Notes under the pieces: generated by a model | Told to the model about the DNA's origin: nothing | The model's database searches: none | What the model saw: only the letters and a program-made list of their open reading frames with translations | Shown here: positions 1 to 9,506 of the stretch, piece after piece | Position numbering within the stretch: position 1 is the first letter of the stretch | Layout: every line of letters begins with the position of its first letter | NCBI GenBank assembly: GCA_036271555.1 | Contig: DATBAK010000010.1 | Span: 223,604-287,603 of the forward strand | Length of the DNA stretch: 64,000 nt | Origin: Acidimicrobiia bacterium | GTDB lineage: Bacteria > Actinomycetota > Acidimicrobiia > IMCC26256 > PALSA-610 | Direction: 5' to 3' | Translations under genes and position numbers: made by a program

Positions 1-244
1 GTTGATGATCATCGCCTTCGGCCTGTCGTTCGAGTTCCCCGTGGTGCTCGTGTTCCTGATGATCGCCCGGGTCCTGAAGACCAGCACGCTGCGCAAGTAC
101 CGTCGGCACGCGGCCGTGGGGATCACCGCATTCGCCGCGATCATCACGCCGAGTCAGGATCCCTACTCGCTCTTCTTCATGGCCGCACCCATGTACCTCT
201 TCTACGAGGGCTCGATCATCATCGGAAGGATGTTGAAGCGATGA
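1..244 (+). CDS. tatC: Sec-independent translocase TatC, C-terminal part
   Basis: This is the last 80 or so residues of TatC, the multi-spanning receptor that binds twin-arginine signal peptides. The 5' part lies outside the window. The visible protein has a transmembrane stretch around FEFPVVLVFLMIARVL, the family-typical segment FAAIITPSQDPYSLFFMAAPM, and a final hydrophobic helix ending in a basic tail. The stop overlaps the start of the next gene by 4 bp (ATGA). TatC followed by a HelY-type helicase is also the Mycobacterium arrangement, with one extra gene inserted here. The identification is secure; the real start is not visible. Confidence 0.93.
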   Translation, partial: LMIIAFGLSFEFPVVLVFLMIARVLKTSTLRKYRRHAAVGITAFAAIITPSQDPYSLFFMAAPMYLFYEGSIIIGRMLKR

Positions 245-762
245 GCAGCCCCGGCGCCCGTCAACGTCGACGTCGCGACCAGTACCAGGCGCCGCGCACG
301 CGCCGCGAGCTCACGATCGCGGTCGGTGTCGCCGCGGGGATCGTCGTCGGCACCGCGATCATGGTCTGGCTGCTGCGGCCGGGCGGGATGGCCGACCGCC
401 AACCACGCTCGTCGTGGGTCATCGGCCTCGCGCTCCTCGCGGCGATCGTCGCGGTGTGGCTCGTCGTGTCGAACGCCGACCGCCGCGACCTCAACGCGCC
501 GGTGTGGATCGGGGGATCACTCGCAGGGATCCTCGTGCTGGCGATCGTCATCGGCCTCGTATGGCCGCACGGGCTGCTGCGCCACACACCCACGCCGATC
601 ACCGCGCCGCCGACCCAGACGACGCAACCGACGTCGTCCACGACACCGACCGCGAGCACGACCGCGCCGACGGGCAGCACCGCCACGCCGGGCGCGTCGA
701 CGACGCAACCGACTGCGACCACCACGGCCACGACGACGGCACCGACCAGCTCGAGCCCGTGA
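241..762 (+). CDS. Small membrane protein with Thr/Pro-rich tail
   Basis: Unrecognised protein of 173 aa. It has a basic N-terminus (about residues 1-22), then three hydrophobic segments at roughly 25-45, 60-77 and 88-108. A tail of about 60 residues follows, made almost only of Thr, Pro, Ser and Ala, typical of an extracytoplasmic linker or wall-spanning stalk. It starts within the tatC stop (ATGA) and its own stop overlaps the helY start (GTGA), so the three genes look translationally coupled. I assign no function. It lies between tatC and helY, where Mycobacterium has no gene. Confidence 0.75.
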   Translation: MSSPGARQRRRRDQYQAPRTRRELTIAVGVAAGIVVGTAIMVWLLRPGGMADRQPRSSWVIGLALLAAIVAVWLVVSNADRRDLNAPVWIGGSLAGILVLAIVIGLVWPHGLLRHTPTPITAPPTQTTQPTSSTTPTASTTAPTGSTATPGASTTQPTATTTATTTAPTSSSP

Positions 763-3395
763 GCGGGGCCGCCCGGGCGGAGTTCGAGGCCCGACGCCCG
801 TTCCCGCTGGACGACTTCCAGCGCCGGGCCCTCGATGCGCTCGACGCGGGTCGCTCGGTGCTGGTCGCCGCGCCGACGGGTTCGGGCAAGACGCTGGTCG
901 CGGAGTACGCGGTCGCCCTCGCGCTCGCGTCGGGGCAAAAGGTCTTCTACACGACGCCGCTCAAGGCGCTGTCGAACCAGAAGTTCGGCGACTTCGCCCG
1001 CGAGCTCGGCGCGGACCAGGTCGGCCTGCTCACGGGGGACAACTCGATCAACGGCGAGGCGCCGGTCGTCGTGATGACGACCGAGGTGCTGCGCAACATG
1101 ATCTACGCGCGCTCGCCGACGCTCGACGGCCTCCGCTACGTCGTGCTCGACGAGGTGCACTACCTCCAGAACCGCTACCGCGGCGCGGTGTGGGAAGAGG
1201 TGATCATCCACCTGCCCGGCGCCGTCGACCTCGTGTGTCTCTCCGCGACCGTGTCGAACGCCGAGGAGGTCGCCGACTGGATCGGCACCGTGCGCGGTGA
1301 CACCGCCGCGATCATCGAGGAGACCCGGCCGGTCGAGCTCCAACACCTCTACGCCGTGGGCGACCGCGCCGGCGACGCGATGCTGCTCCTGCCCACGTTC
1401 GTCGAAGGTCCCGACGGCGAGCTGCGCCCGAATCCCGAGGCCTCGCGACTCGACCAGAGCGGATCGCGCGGTCCGCGTCCGGCGGGGCGCCGCCGCGGTC
1501 GGCTCGCGACACCGTGGCGCGAGGAAGTCGTCGACCGCCTCGCCGATGAGCGGATGCTGCCCGCCATCGTGTTCGTGTTCAGCCGCGCCGGCTGCGACGC
1601 CGCGGTCGAGCAGTGCGTCGCATCGGGCCTGCGCCTCACGACGAGCGAGGAGGCGCGCGCGCTCCAACACATCGCGGAGGCGCACACGGCCGAGCTCTCG
1701 GCCGACGACCTCGACGCGCTCGAGTACGACGCGTGGCTCGGCGGGCTGCTCGCGGGCTTCGCCGCGCACCACGCGGGCATGGTCCCGCCGATGAAGGAGG
1801 CGGTCGAGGAGGGCTTCGCGGCCGGGCTCGTGAAGGTCGTGTTCGCGACCGAGACACTCTCGCTCGGCATCAACATGCCCGCGCGCTCGGTGGTGATCGA
1901 GAAGCTCTCGAAGTTCACGGGCGAGCACCACGAGTTCCTCACGCCCGGCGAGTACACCCAGCTCGCAGGGCGCGCCGGCCGGCGGGGCATCGACGACGTC
2001 GGCTTCGTCGTCGTGCTCTGGAACCCGTTCGTGACGTTCGATCAGGTCGCGGGGCTCGCGAGCCGGCGCACCTACGCGCTCGCGTCGTCGTTCCGGCCGA
2101 CGTACAACATGGCCGTCAACCTGGTGCGGCGCTATCCGCCGGACCAGGCCCGGCACCTCCTGAACCTCTCGTTCGCGCAGTACCACGCCGACCGCGACGT
2201 CGTGACCCTCGAACGGCTGCTCGAGCACAACCGTGAGCTGCTCGCGCGCCAGCAAACCGCGGCGCGCACCGACCGGGGCGACGTCGACGAGTACCGCGCG
2301 ATCGCGGGCGAGCTCGAGGCCGCGCGCCGGACGGCGAAGGCCGCCCGCCCGGCCCGCCTCGAGGCCCTGCGCCCCGGCGACGTCGTCATGTCACCCCGGC
2401 GCGGTGGACGGGTCGTCGTGCTGAAGCAGGATCGCGGGCGGGGCGGCAATCGCGTGCTCGCGCTCACCGCCGGGCGCGACCTCGTGCGGCTCGGCCCGGA
2501 GGACTTCCACGAGAAGGTTCGCCGGGTTGCGACGATCGAGCTCCCGAGGCCGTTCCGGCCGCACGATCAGCGCTTTCAACGGGTCGCCGCCGATGCGCTG
2601 CGTCGCCTGCCCGAGGTCGAGGAGGAAGACGACCGTCACGACGCGACGCGCGAGCGGGTGGAGGAGCTCGAGCGCGCGCTCGCCGCGCACCCACTCGCGG
2701 ACGCGCCCGACCGCACGCGGGTGTTGCGGGCTGCGTACGCGGCGGATCGGCTCGAGAAGGAGATCGCGCGCCAGGAGCGTCGGGTCGCGGGTCGGACCGA
2801 GAGCCTCGCCCGGCAGCTCGACCGCGTGCTCACGGTGCTCGAGGCGTGGGGGTACGTCGAGGGCTGGACGCTCACGAGCGCGGGCGAGCTCCTCGCCCGG
2901 CTCTACACCGAGACCGACCTCGTCGTCGCGGAGGCGCTCCGCGAGGGATTGCTCGACGGGCTCGACGCCGGCGAGCTCGCGGGCCTCACGTCGTGCTTCA
3001 CGTACGAGCGACGGGGGCCCGACGCCGACACGATCCAGCCCCCGGCGCACTGGCCGAGCCCGCGGGTCGCGCAGCGCTCGCGGGCTATCGAGAAGGTCTG
3101 GCGCGACCTGATGCTCTCCGAACGCGACGGTCGGCTGCCGGAGACCCGCCAGCCCGATCCCGGGCTCGTGCCCAACGTCACCGGGTGGGCGCGGGGCGAC
3201 GCGCTCGCGACCGTGCTCGAGGACGGGGAGCTCACGGGTGGCGACTTCGTGCGCAACGTGAAGCAGTGCATCGACCTGCTCCGTCAGATCGGCGACGTCG
3301 CCCCCGACCCCGCGACCGCCGCGACCGCGCGCGCGGCGGCCGACGCGTGCTCACGCGGCGTCGTCGCGGCGTCGAGCGCCGTGCACGTGCCGTGA
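759..3395 (+). CDS. helY: Ski2/Mtr4-like DEVH-box RNA helicase (HelY)
   Basis: Superfamily 2 helicase of 878 aa from the GTG at 759, which overlaps the preceding stop by 4 bp. That start places the Walker A motif PTGSGKT at about residue 44 (Lys44). The DEVH box is at residues 131-134 (LDEVHYLQN), followed by motif III LSATVSN and motif VI QLAGRAGRRG. The C-terminal third matches the DSHCT region of exosome-associated helicases. The family remodels or unwinds structured RNA using ATP. Position after tatC matches helY of Mycobacterium. Open reading continues upstream to 414 in the same frame, but that part overlaps the membrane-protein gene and has no domain content. Confidence 0.9.
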   Translation: MSGAARAEFEARRPFPLDDFQRRALDALDAGRSVLVAAPTGSGKTLVAEYAVALALASGQKVFYTTPLKALSNQKFGDFARELGADQVGLLTGDNSINGEAPVVVMTTEVLRNMIYARSPTLDGLRYVVLDEVHYLQNRYRGAVWEEVIIHLPGAVDLVCLSATVSNAEEVADWIGTVRGDTAAIIEETRPVELQHLYAVGDRAGDAMLLLPTFVEGPDGELRPNPEASRLDQSGSRGPRPAGRRRGRLATPWREEVVDRLADERMLPAIVFVFSRAGCDAAVEQCVASGLRLTTSEEARALQHIAEAHTAELSADDLDALEYDAWLGGLLAGFAAHHAGMVPPMKEAVEEGFAAGLVKVVFATETLSLGINMPARSVVIEKLSKFTGEHHEFLTPGEYTQLAGRAGRRGIDDVGFVVVLWNPFVTFDQVAGLASRRTYALASSFRPTYNMAVNLVRRYPPDQARHLLNLSFAQYHADRDVVTLERLLEHNRELLARQQTAARTDRGDVDEYRAIAGELEAARRTAKAARPARLEALRPGDVVMSPRRGGRVVVLKQDRGRGGNRVLALTAGRDLVRLGPEDFHEKVRRVATIELPRPFRPHDQRFQRVAADALRRLPEVEEEDDRHDATRERVEELERALAAHPLADAPDRTRVLRAAYAADRLEKEIARQERRVAGRTESLARQLDRVLTVLEAWGYVEGWTLTSAGELLARLYTETDLVVAEALREGLLDGLDAGELAGLTSCFTYERRGPDADTIQPPAHWPSPRVAQRSRAIEKVWRDLMLSERDGRLPETRQPDPGLVPNVTGWARGDALATVLEDGELTGGDFVRNVKQCIDLLRQIGDVAPDPATAATARAAADACSRGVVAASSAVHVP

Positions 3396-3431
3396 ACCCG
3401 TGAGGCCCAGCGAGGCGCAGACCGCAGCCGC

Positions 3432-4094
3432 ATGGGCATAGCGCCGGGCGAGGAGTGGGGCGAGCCGTGCGCGGACGCGCCCGCGCTGACCGTCGAGGGC
3501 GACGACGGCGACCTCGCGAGCGCGGTCCGTGACGCGCCGATCGGCGCGCTCGTCCGGTTCGTCCCCGCTGCGACGAGTGACCTGGCGCGCGCGCTCGGGC
3601 TGCGCGCGGGCGCCGAGCCGCGCGGCGTCGCGCTGCCGCTCGACGCACTCGACCTCGGAGACGGCACGCTCGCGGTGAACGCGATCGTGCTCGGCGTGCC
3701 ACCGGACCGCTTGACTGCACTCGGACGCGCGCGGCCGCTCACGCTCGCGCTCGACGGCCACGACGCCGACGCCGCGGTGAGCCGCGCGACGACGATCGTG
3801 GTGGCGAACGGGCAGTGGCTTCGCGGATGCGATCTCGTGCCGCGTGGCCATCCCGGCGACGGCCGGGCCGAGGTGCAGGCGTACCGGCTGCGACCCGGCG
3901 AGCGCGCCGCGATGCGGTCCCGATTGTCGACCGGTACCCACCTGCCCCATTCGCGCATCGTCACGCGTACCGCCCGCGCGGTCACCGTCCGTACGCCCAG
4001 ACCGTGGCCGTTCGAGGTCGACGGAAGGCTGCGCGAGCCGGTGACCGAGCTGCACGCGACCGTGGTCCCGGCGCGCTTTCGCCTCTTGGTTTGA
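3432..4094 (+). CDS. Diacylglycerol-kinase C-terminal-lobe-like protein
   Basis: Protein of 220 aa. Residues about 120-205 resemble the C-terminal beta-sandwich lobe of the lipid/diacylglycerol kinase family (IVVANGQWLRGCDLVPRGHPGDG, then a VDGR-type segment). The N-terminal nucleotide-binding lobe with its GGDGT motif is absent, so catalysis is unlikely in this form. It may be a stand-alone lipid-binding derivative. It follows helY by 36 bp on the same strand. The start is an ATG with only a weak Shine-Dalgarno. The resemblance is by eye and moderate; a conserved hypothetical protein is the fallback. Confidence 0.6.
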   Translation: MGIAPGEEWGEPCADAPALTVEGDDGDLASAVRDAPIGALVRFVPAATSDLARALGLRAGAEPRGVALPLDALDLGDGTLAVNAIVLGVPPDRLTALGRARPLTLALDGHDADAAVSRATTIVVANGQWLRGCDLVPRGHPGDGRAEVQAYRLRPGERAAMRSRLSTGTHLPHSRIVTRTARAVTVRTPRPWPFEVDGRLREPVTELHATVVPARFRLLV

Positions 4095-4132
4095 GGCGCG
4101 CACCATCGCGCGTTTCCGCGACCTCGCGCCGG

Positions 4133-4138
4133 TACCAT
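4133..4138 (+). promoter_or_regulatory. -10 hexamer, leaderless thyX-like gene
   Basis: TACCAT fits the actinobacterial TAnnnT -10 pattern and ends 9 nt before the ATG at 4148. That puts the transcription start at or next to the start codon. No Shine-Dalgarno is visible before this ATG. No clear -35 is seen. Confidence 0.5.
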
Positions 4139-4147
4139 CGGCGACCC

Positions 4148-5752
<1,605 letters not shown>

Positions 5753-5887
5753 TCGCGTTCTTGTTCGCGCGTGTCTCGACGCGCGCGACGTCACGCGCGC
5801 GCAAGGTTGAAAAAAGTTGTTGGTTTCGCGGATGTTCTTGACCTGCAGCGACGCGCGTCGCCGCTGGTCACACGCGCGTGCTTCGGC

Positions 5888-5918
5888 TTGACACGAACGC
5901 TGCGGTTTGGCCGAATAC
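5888..5918 (+). promoter_or_regulatory. Promoter candidate with consensus -35
   Basis: A perfect -35 TTGACA at 5888-5893 is followed after 19 bp by GAATAC (5913-5918), a weak -10. The spacer is slightly long. It points towards the structured block at 6015-6107, and no gene starts within 450 bp, which is what an RNA gene promoter would look like. Confidence 0.4.
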
Positions 5919-5924
5919 GCATCG

Positions 5925-6110
5925 CCCCTGCAGCGCCGCTGCCGGAGACACGTCATCCGGTGGGATGCGACAGGTGCGTCGTGACCAGAGGGCTGGGCGA
6001 AGGGGCGAAAGGCGCCGTCCAGGAGGCGCGGTCGAAAACGCTGCGATAACCCGTCTGCGAATCGCAGGCCGGGCCACCCAGCGGTCCGGCTGCGACCTCC
6101 TGGACGGAGC
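5925..6110 (+). ncRNA. Candidate structured RNA
   Basis: The block is closed by a perfect 12-bp inverted repeat, CCGTCCAGGAGG at 6015-6026 with its complement at 6096-6107. Inside are two adjacent hairpins: CTGCG/CGCAG at 6055-6067, and an 8-bp stem with one GU at 6068-6075/6083-6090. A short GCG/CGC pairing may form near 6028-6041. The shape is a three- or four-way junction. I do not recognise the family; 6S, tmRNA, RNase P and cobalamin landmarks are absent. The 5' end is inferred from the TTGACA promoter candidate. It could be a leader, a stand-alone RNA or a terminator. Confidence 0.35.
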
Positions 6111-6114
6111 CGTG

Positions 6115-6146
6115 TTCTCGTTCGCACTCGCTGCGCTCGTCGCTCC
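6115..6146 (+). repeat. Degenerate intergenic GC-rich repeat, copy 1
   Basis: The segment reads ...CTCGCTGCGCTCGTCGCTCC and, as its reverse complement, resembles the intergenic segments at 16667, 21847, 25105 and 34510 (core GGAGCG-CGAGCG-AGCGAG). No coding function. Confidence 0.4.
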
Positions 6147-6270
6147 GTGACGCGGGATGGGAGGGCACAAGGTCGCCCTGCTCGCTTTGCCCGCGGGCGG
6201 TTCCACTCGCGCGCGTTCGTGGCTTTTGACGCGCCGTCGCGAACGACTCAGATCCACGGAAGGCCGGCGT

Positions 6271-6276
6271 TATACT
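6271..6276 (+). promoter_or_regulatory. -10 hexamer for the DUF4193 gene
   Basis: TATACT is a near-consensus -10 in otherwise GC-rich DNA. The transcription start would be near 6283, giving a leader of about 100 nt before the ATG at 6387. No good -35 is seen at the expected distance. Confidence 0.5.
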
Positions 6277-6386
6277 CCCGCGCCTCGCTGGGGCCCAGGG
6301 CCGCCGGAATACGCCGGGAGGCGTACCCGTTGGCCGCCCGGCATCGCCCCGGCGCCAGCCCGGGTGCACGCGTTCGGAAGGCCTGG

Positions 6387-6866
6387 ATGAGCGACGACGA
6401 GTTCGACGAGCCCGAGATCGATGAGGAAGACGTCGAGGACGACGACATCATCGACGACGACGACCTCGCCGACGAGGACATCGACGACGACGACGACGTC
6501 ATCGGCGAAGAAGCCGACGACGCCGCCGCGATCCCCGACGACCCTGCCGCGATCGTCGAGGTGCCGGTTGCCACTCCCGTCGTCGAGGAGGGCGACGAGG
6601 AGGACGACGAGGTCGTCGACCTCGACGAGGAGCTGCACCCCGACGACGTCGAGGAGGCGCTCGACGTCGTGCTGCGCGAGCGCACCGCGGCGGCCGGGCT
6701 CGAAGACGAAGAGGACGAGGAAGTGGAGCCCGACGATCGGGGCGAAGGGGGGACCAAGATCGTTCCCCGCCGCCCGGGTGAGTTCCTCTGCTCGAGCTGC
6801 TTCCTCGTGCTGCCTCGCAACCAGCTCGCCGACGAGAAGCGTCTGCTCTGTCGAGACTGCGTGTGA
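6387..6866 (+). CDS. DUF4193-family acidic zinc-binding protein
   Basis: Protein of 159 aa. The first 120 residues are extremely acidic, with long Asp/Glu runs. The C-terminus holds a four-cysteine ribbon, FLCSSCFLVLPRNQLA followed by a CRDC motif, that defines the actinobacterial DUF4193 family. Function is unknown. The cysteines suggest zinc, and the acidic part suggests binding to RNA polymerase or another basic partner, but that is only an inference. The ATG follows GGAAGGCC. The stop overlaps the lnt start by 4 bp (GTGA), so the two genes are coupled. Confidence 0.8.
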   Translation: MSDDEFDEPEIDEEDVEDDDIIDDDDLADEDIDDDDDVIGEEADDAAAIPDDPAAIVEVPVATPVVEEGDEEDDEVVDLDEELHPDDVEEALDVVLRERTAAAGLEDEEDEEVEPDDRGEGGTKIVPRRPGEFLCSSCFLVLPRNQLADEKRLLCRDCV

Positions 6867-8395
6867 CCGACCGGCGGTCGCGGCGCTTCGCCGCGGCCGT
6901 GGCCTCGGGTGTGCTGCTCGCACTGTCCCGGCCGCCGCTCGACCTCGGTCTGCTCGCCCTCGTCGCGCTCGTCCCGCTGTTCTGGGCGTGGCGCGATGTC
7001 CCACCTCGTCTCGCCGCGCTCCTCGGCTTCGTCGCGGGATGCACGTACTACGTCATCCTCGTGTCCTGGACGTGGTACTTCGGTGCCGTCGCGATCGTGC
7101 CGCTCGTCGTGATCCTCGCTTCGTTCTGGGTCGCGGTCGGCGCGTCCGTCGCGCGCTTCACGAGCCGGGGACTGCGCAACCCCGTGCTGCTGGCCGCGAT
7201 CTGGGTACTCGCCGAGGCGCTCGTCGCCCGGTGGCCTTTCGGCGGCTTCTCCTGGGGTGAGGTCGGCTACGCGCTGCACGACTTCGCGCCGGCGCGGTCG
7301 GTCGCCGCGCTGGGCGGGCTCCCGCTCGTGTCGTTCGTCGTCGTCGCGCTCAATGCCGCGATGGTGGAGCTGCTCGCACCGCGGATGCACGTCGACCCGT
7401 CCGTCGCACGGCCCGCGCGCGCGGTCGCGGCCGCGACGATCGTGGGAGTGGTCGTCGTCACGGGCGGCGCGAGCGCGTTCGCGCTGCGACCCATCGCGAC
7501 GGGACACCTCCGCGTCGCGATCCTGCAGGGCAACGATCTCGACCGCGATCTCACGAAGCGCGAGCTCGATGATCGCTACCTCCCGCGCAGCCACTTCCAG
7601 CTCGCGTCTCGGCTCACCGGTCACTACGACCTCGTCGTGTTCCCCGAGTCGAGCCTCGACGCCGACCCACGCAAGAGCCCGTACCTCTCGTCGAACCTCG
7701 TCGCGACCGCGACGCGACTCCACTCGGCCGTGCTCGCCAACGCGATCGCGGACGCGCCCGACGGTCGCGCGCTGAACCTCAACCTCCTCTATGGCCCCGA
7801 CGGCCGGCTCGAGTCGACGTACGCGAAGCGCCACCTCGTGCCGTTCGGGGAGTACGTCCCGTTCCGTGACGAGCTGCGCTTCATCCATGAGATCCAGCAG
7901 CAGATCCCACGCGACTTCGCGCCCGGCGACCGACCGGGACTCGCGACCGTCGCCGGTCATCGCATCGCCGAGGTCATCTGCTTCGAGAGCGCCTTCGGCT
8001 ACGAGGTCCGGCCGCTCGTGAAGGACGGCGCCCAGCTGATCGTCGTGTCGACGAACAACCGCTCGTACCGGACGTCGGCGAACTCGGCGCAACACGTCGC
8101 CATCGGCCAGATGCGCGCGGCCGAGACCGGGCGACCGGTCGTGCAGGCCGCGATCTCCGGCATCAGCGCGTTCATCGACGCGCACGGCAACGTCCACGAC
8201 CCGACCCACCTCTTCCAGCGCACGACCGACGTGGCGACCGTGACGACGACGCGCGGCGAGACGCCGTATGTCCGATTCGGGGAGTGGGTACTGCTCGCGA
8301 GCATCATCGGCGTCGCCCTCGCGTCCGTGCGGGCCGCCATCGGCCGGCGGCGCGCCGGACCCGTAGACTCCGCGCCGGTGGAGGCACGCGCATGA
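6863..8395 (+). CDS. lnt: Apolipoprotein N-acyltransferase
   Basis: Lnt adds the third acyl chain to the N-terminal cysteine of lipoproteins in the cytoplasmic membrane. The 510-aa protein has five or six hydrophobic helices in the first 190 residues, a nitrilase-fold domain from about 205 to 470, and a last hydrophobic helix near 475-495. The catalytic triad is visible: Glu262 in VFPES, Lys322 in YAKRHLVPFGEYVP, and Cys373 in VICFES. Length matches the family. It starts at GTG inside the stop of the DUF4193 gene and ends in ATGA shared with the next gene. The window's lipoproteins (26758, 44934) are plausible substrates. Confidence 0.92.
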   Translation: MTDRRSRRFAAAVASGVLLALSRPPLDLGLLALVALVPLFWAWRDVPPRLAALLGFVAGCTYYVILVSWTWYFGAVAIVPLVVILASFWVAVGASVARFTSRGLRNPVLLAAIWVLAEALVARWPFGGFSWGEVGYALHDFAPARSVAALGGLPLVSFVVVALNAAMVELLAPRMHVDPSVARPARAVAAATIVGVVVVTGGASAFALRPIATGHLRVAILQGNDLDRDLTKRELDDRYLPRSHFQLASRLTGHYDLVVFPESSLDADPRKSPYLSSNLVATATRLHSAVLANAIADAPDGRALNLNLLYGPDGRLESTYAKRHLVPFGEYVPFRDELRFIHEIQQQIPRDFAPGDRPGLATVAGHRIAEVICFESAFGYEVRPLVKDGAQLIVVSTNNRSYRTSANSAQHVAIGQMRAAETGRPVVQAAISGISAFIDAHGNVHDPTHLFQRTTDVATVTTTRGETPYVRFGEWVLLASIIGVALASVRAAIGRRRAGPVDSAPVEARA

Positions 8396-8973
8396 CCACG
8401 CCCGAGCACCTGGAACCGCCCTCCGGGTCGAGCACCGATCCGATCGCGCGTGCGCTCGAGCTCGCGATCTACGCGCCCATCGGGGTCACCGCGCTCGCGG
8501 TCGAGATGGCGCCCGACCTGCTGCGCATGGTCGTTGCGCGCGGGCGGGCCGAGGTCGAGGTCCGCCACGAGCAGGTGGAGCAGCGGGTCCAACACGCCAA
8601 GGGCGCGGGACAGGTCGCGATCGCGTTCGGTCTGCCGATGCTCCGCCGCAAGGTCGAGGAGCGACTCGCGTCGATGCGCCCGTCGTCACCACCGGCCGCG
8701 CGAGCCGAGCAGGAGGCGCGCCCGGCGCCTCGCGTGGTGTCGATCACGCCCGAGCCCGCCGCGCCGACCGCGTCGGTCGCGCCGGCGAGCGAGAACGGCC
8801 GCGGCGACTCCGACACCCTCGCCATTCCCGGCTACGACGCGCTGTCGGCGTCGCAGGTCGTGGAGCGGCTCGCAGGACTGAGCCGCGACGAGCTCACCGC
8901 GGTGCGTGAGTACGAGACCGGGCACCGCCGCCGGCGCACGATCCTGGGCAAAATCGAACAGCTCTCCGCGTAG
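8392..8973 (+). CDS. Conserved actinobacterial hypothetical protein
   Basis: Protein of 193 aa, coupled to lnt by ATGA. It has an amphipathic, moderately hydrophobic N-terminal helix region (about 20-50), a basic/acidic helical stretch (50-105), and an Ala/Pro-rich linker. The conserved C-terminus runs from IPGYDALSASQVVERL to KTIL-like GHRRRRTILGKIEQL. That tail, a short helical domain with YDxLSA and ETGHRRRRTI motifs, is common in actinobacterial membrane-associated proteins of unknown role. No catalytic residues are evident. Function not assigned. Confidence 0.7.
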   Translation: MTTPEHLEPPSGSSTDPIARALELAIYAPIGVTALAVEMAPDLLRMVVARGRAEVEVRHEQVEQRVQHAKGAGQVAIAFGLPMLRRKVEERLASMRPSSPPAARAEQEARPAPRVVSITPEPAAPTASVAPASENGRGDSDTLAIPGYDALSASQVVERLAGLSRDELTAVREYETGHRRRRTILGKIEQLSA

Positions 8974-8986
8974 GTATTCGCCACCG

Positions 8987-9481
8987 GTGGAAAGCGCACG
9001 CGTCGCGACCGACGATGACCTCGAGCAGATCGTGCTCCTCGCGCGCCGAGGCGTCGCCGAGCTGACACCGATGCGCGGCGGCGCGACCTGGGCCGCGCGC
9101 GACGCGCGGCCCGAGCCGCTCGACGAGGCGTTCGCGGCGTTGCTCGAGCGCGACGACGTGAGCGTCGTCGTCGGCACGATCGACGACGTGGTCATCGGCT
9201 TCGGTGTCGGCCGCGTCGAGCGGCTGCGCGACGGCCGCGACCACGGCGTGGTCGACGAGCTCTTCGTCGAGCCCGACGCCCGGTCGGTCGGGGTGGGGGA
9301 GGCCGTCGTCGAGCAGCTCCTGGTCTTCTTCGCGGAGCGGGGCTGTTCCGGGGCCGATGCCCTGGCGCTGCCCGGTAACCGGGCGACCAAGAACTTCTTC
9401 GAGCAACAGGGCTTCGTCGCCCGCGCGATCGTGATGCACAAGCGGCTCTCGGATGCCGATACCGAGAGTGGACCTCCATGA
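8987..9481 (+). CDS. GNAT-family N-acetyltransferase
   Basis: GNAT acyltransferase of 164 aa from GTG 8987, chosen because the frame upstream lies inside the previous gene. The acetyl-CoA-binding region is at about residues 85-130: VDELFVEPDARSVGVGEAVV fits the Q/RxxGxG/A loop, followed by LPGNRATKNFFEQQGF, the usual helix before the last strand. The substrate is not predictable. The stop lies 25 bp upstream of the likely start of the M3 peptidase. Confidence 0.82.
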   Translation: MESARVATDDDLEQIVLLARRGVAELTPMRGGATWAARDARPEPLDEAFAALLERDDVSVVVGTIDDVVIGFGVGRVERLRDGRDHGVVDELFVEPDARSVGVGEAVVEQLLVFFAERGCSGADALALPGNRATKNFFEQQGFVARAIVMHKRLSDADTESGPP

Positions 9482-9506
9482 ACCCGCCGAACCCGCCGAG
9501 GTGCGA

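Larger units (their letters stand above)
5753..6386. other. 634-bp intergenic region
   Basis: Gap between the ThyX-like gene and the DUF4193 gene. I find no convincing protein: the open frames across it have no domains. It holds a TTGACA-containing promoter candidate (5888-5918), a strongly base-paired block (about 6015-6107), a copy of the GC-rich intergenic repeat (6115-6146), and a TATACT -10 for the downstream gene (6271-6276). No tRNA, tmRNA or RNase P signature was seen. Confidence 0.6.

Noticed and set aside
261..2255. 664-aa minus-strand open frame
   Set aside because: Antisense to the helicase and membrane-protein genes, no recognisable domain.
5753..6386. RNase P, tmRNA or 6S RNA gene
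   Set aside because: The region is structured, but the conserved RNase P core, tmRNA tRNA-like end and a single long 6S hairpin were not found, so I left it as an unnamed RNA candidate.
6248..8209. 653-aa minus-strand open frame
   Set aside because: Antisense to the DUF4193 and lnt genes; low-complexity Ser and Arg runs are mirror images of the acidic repeats.
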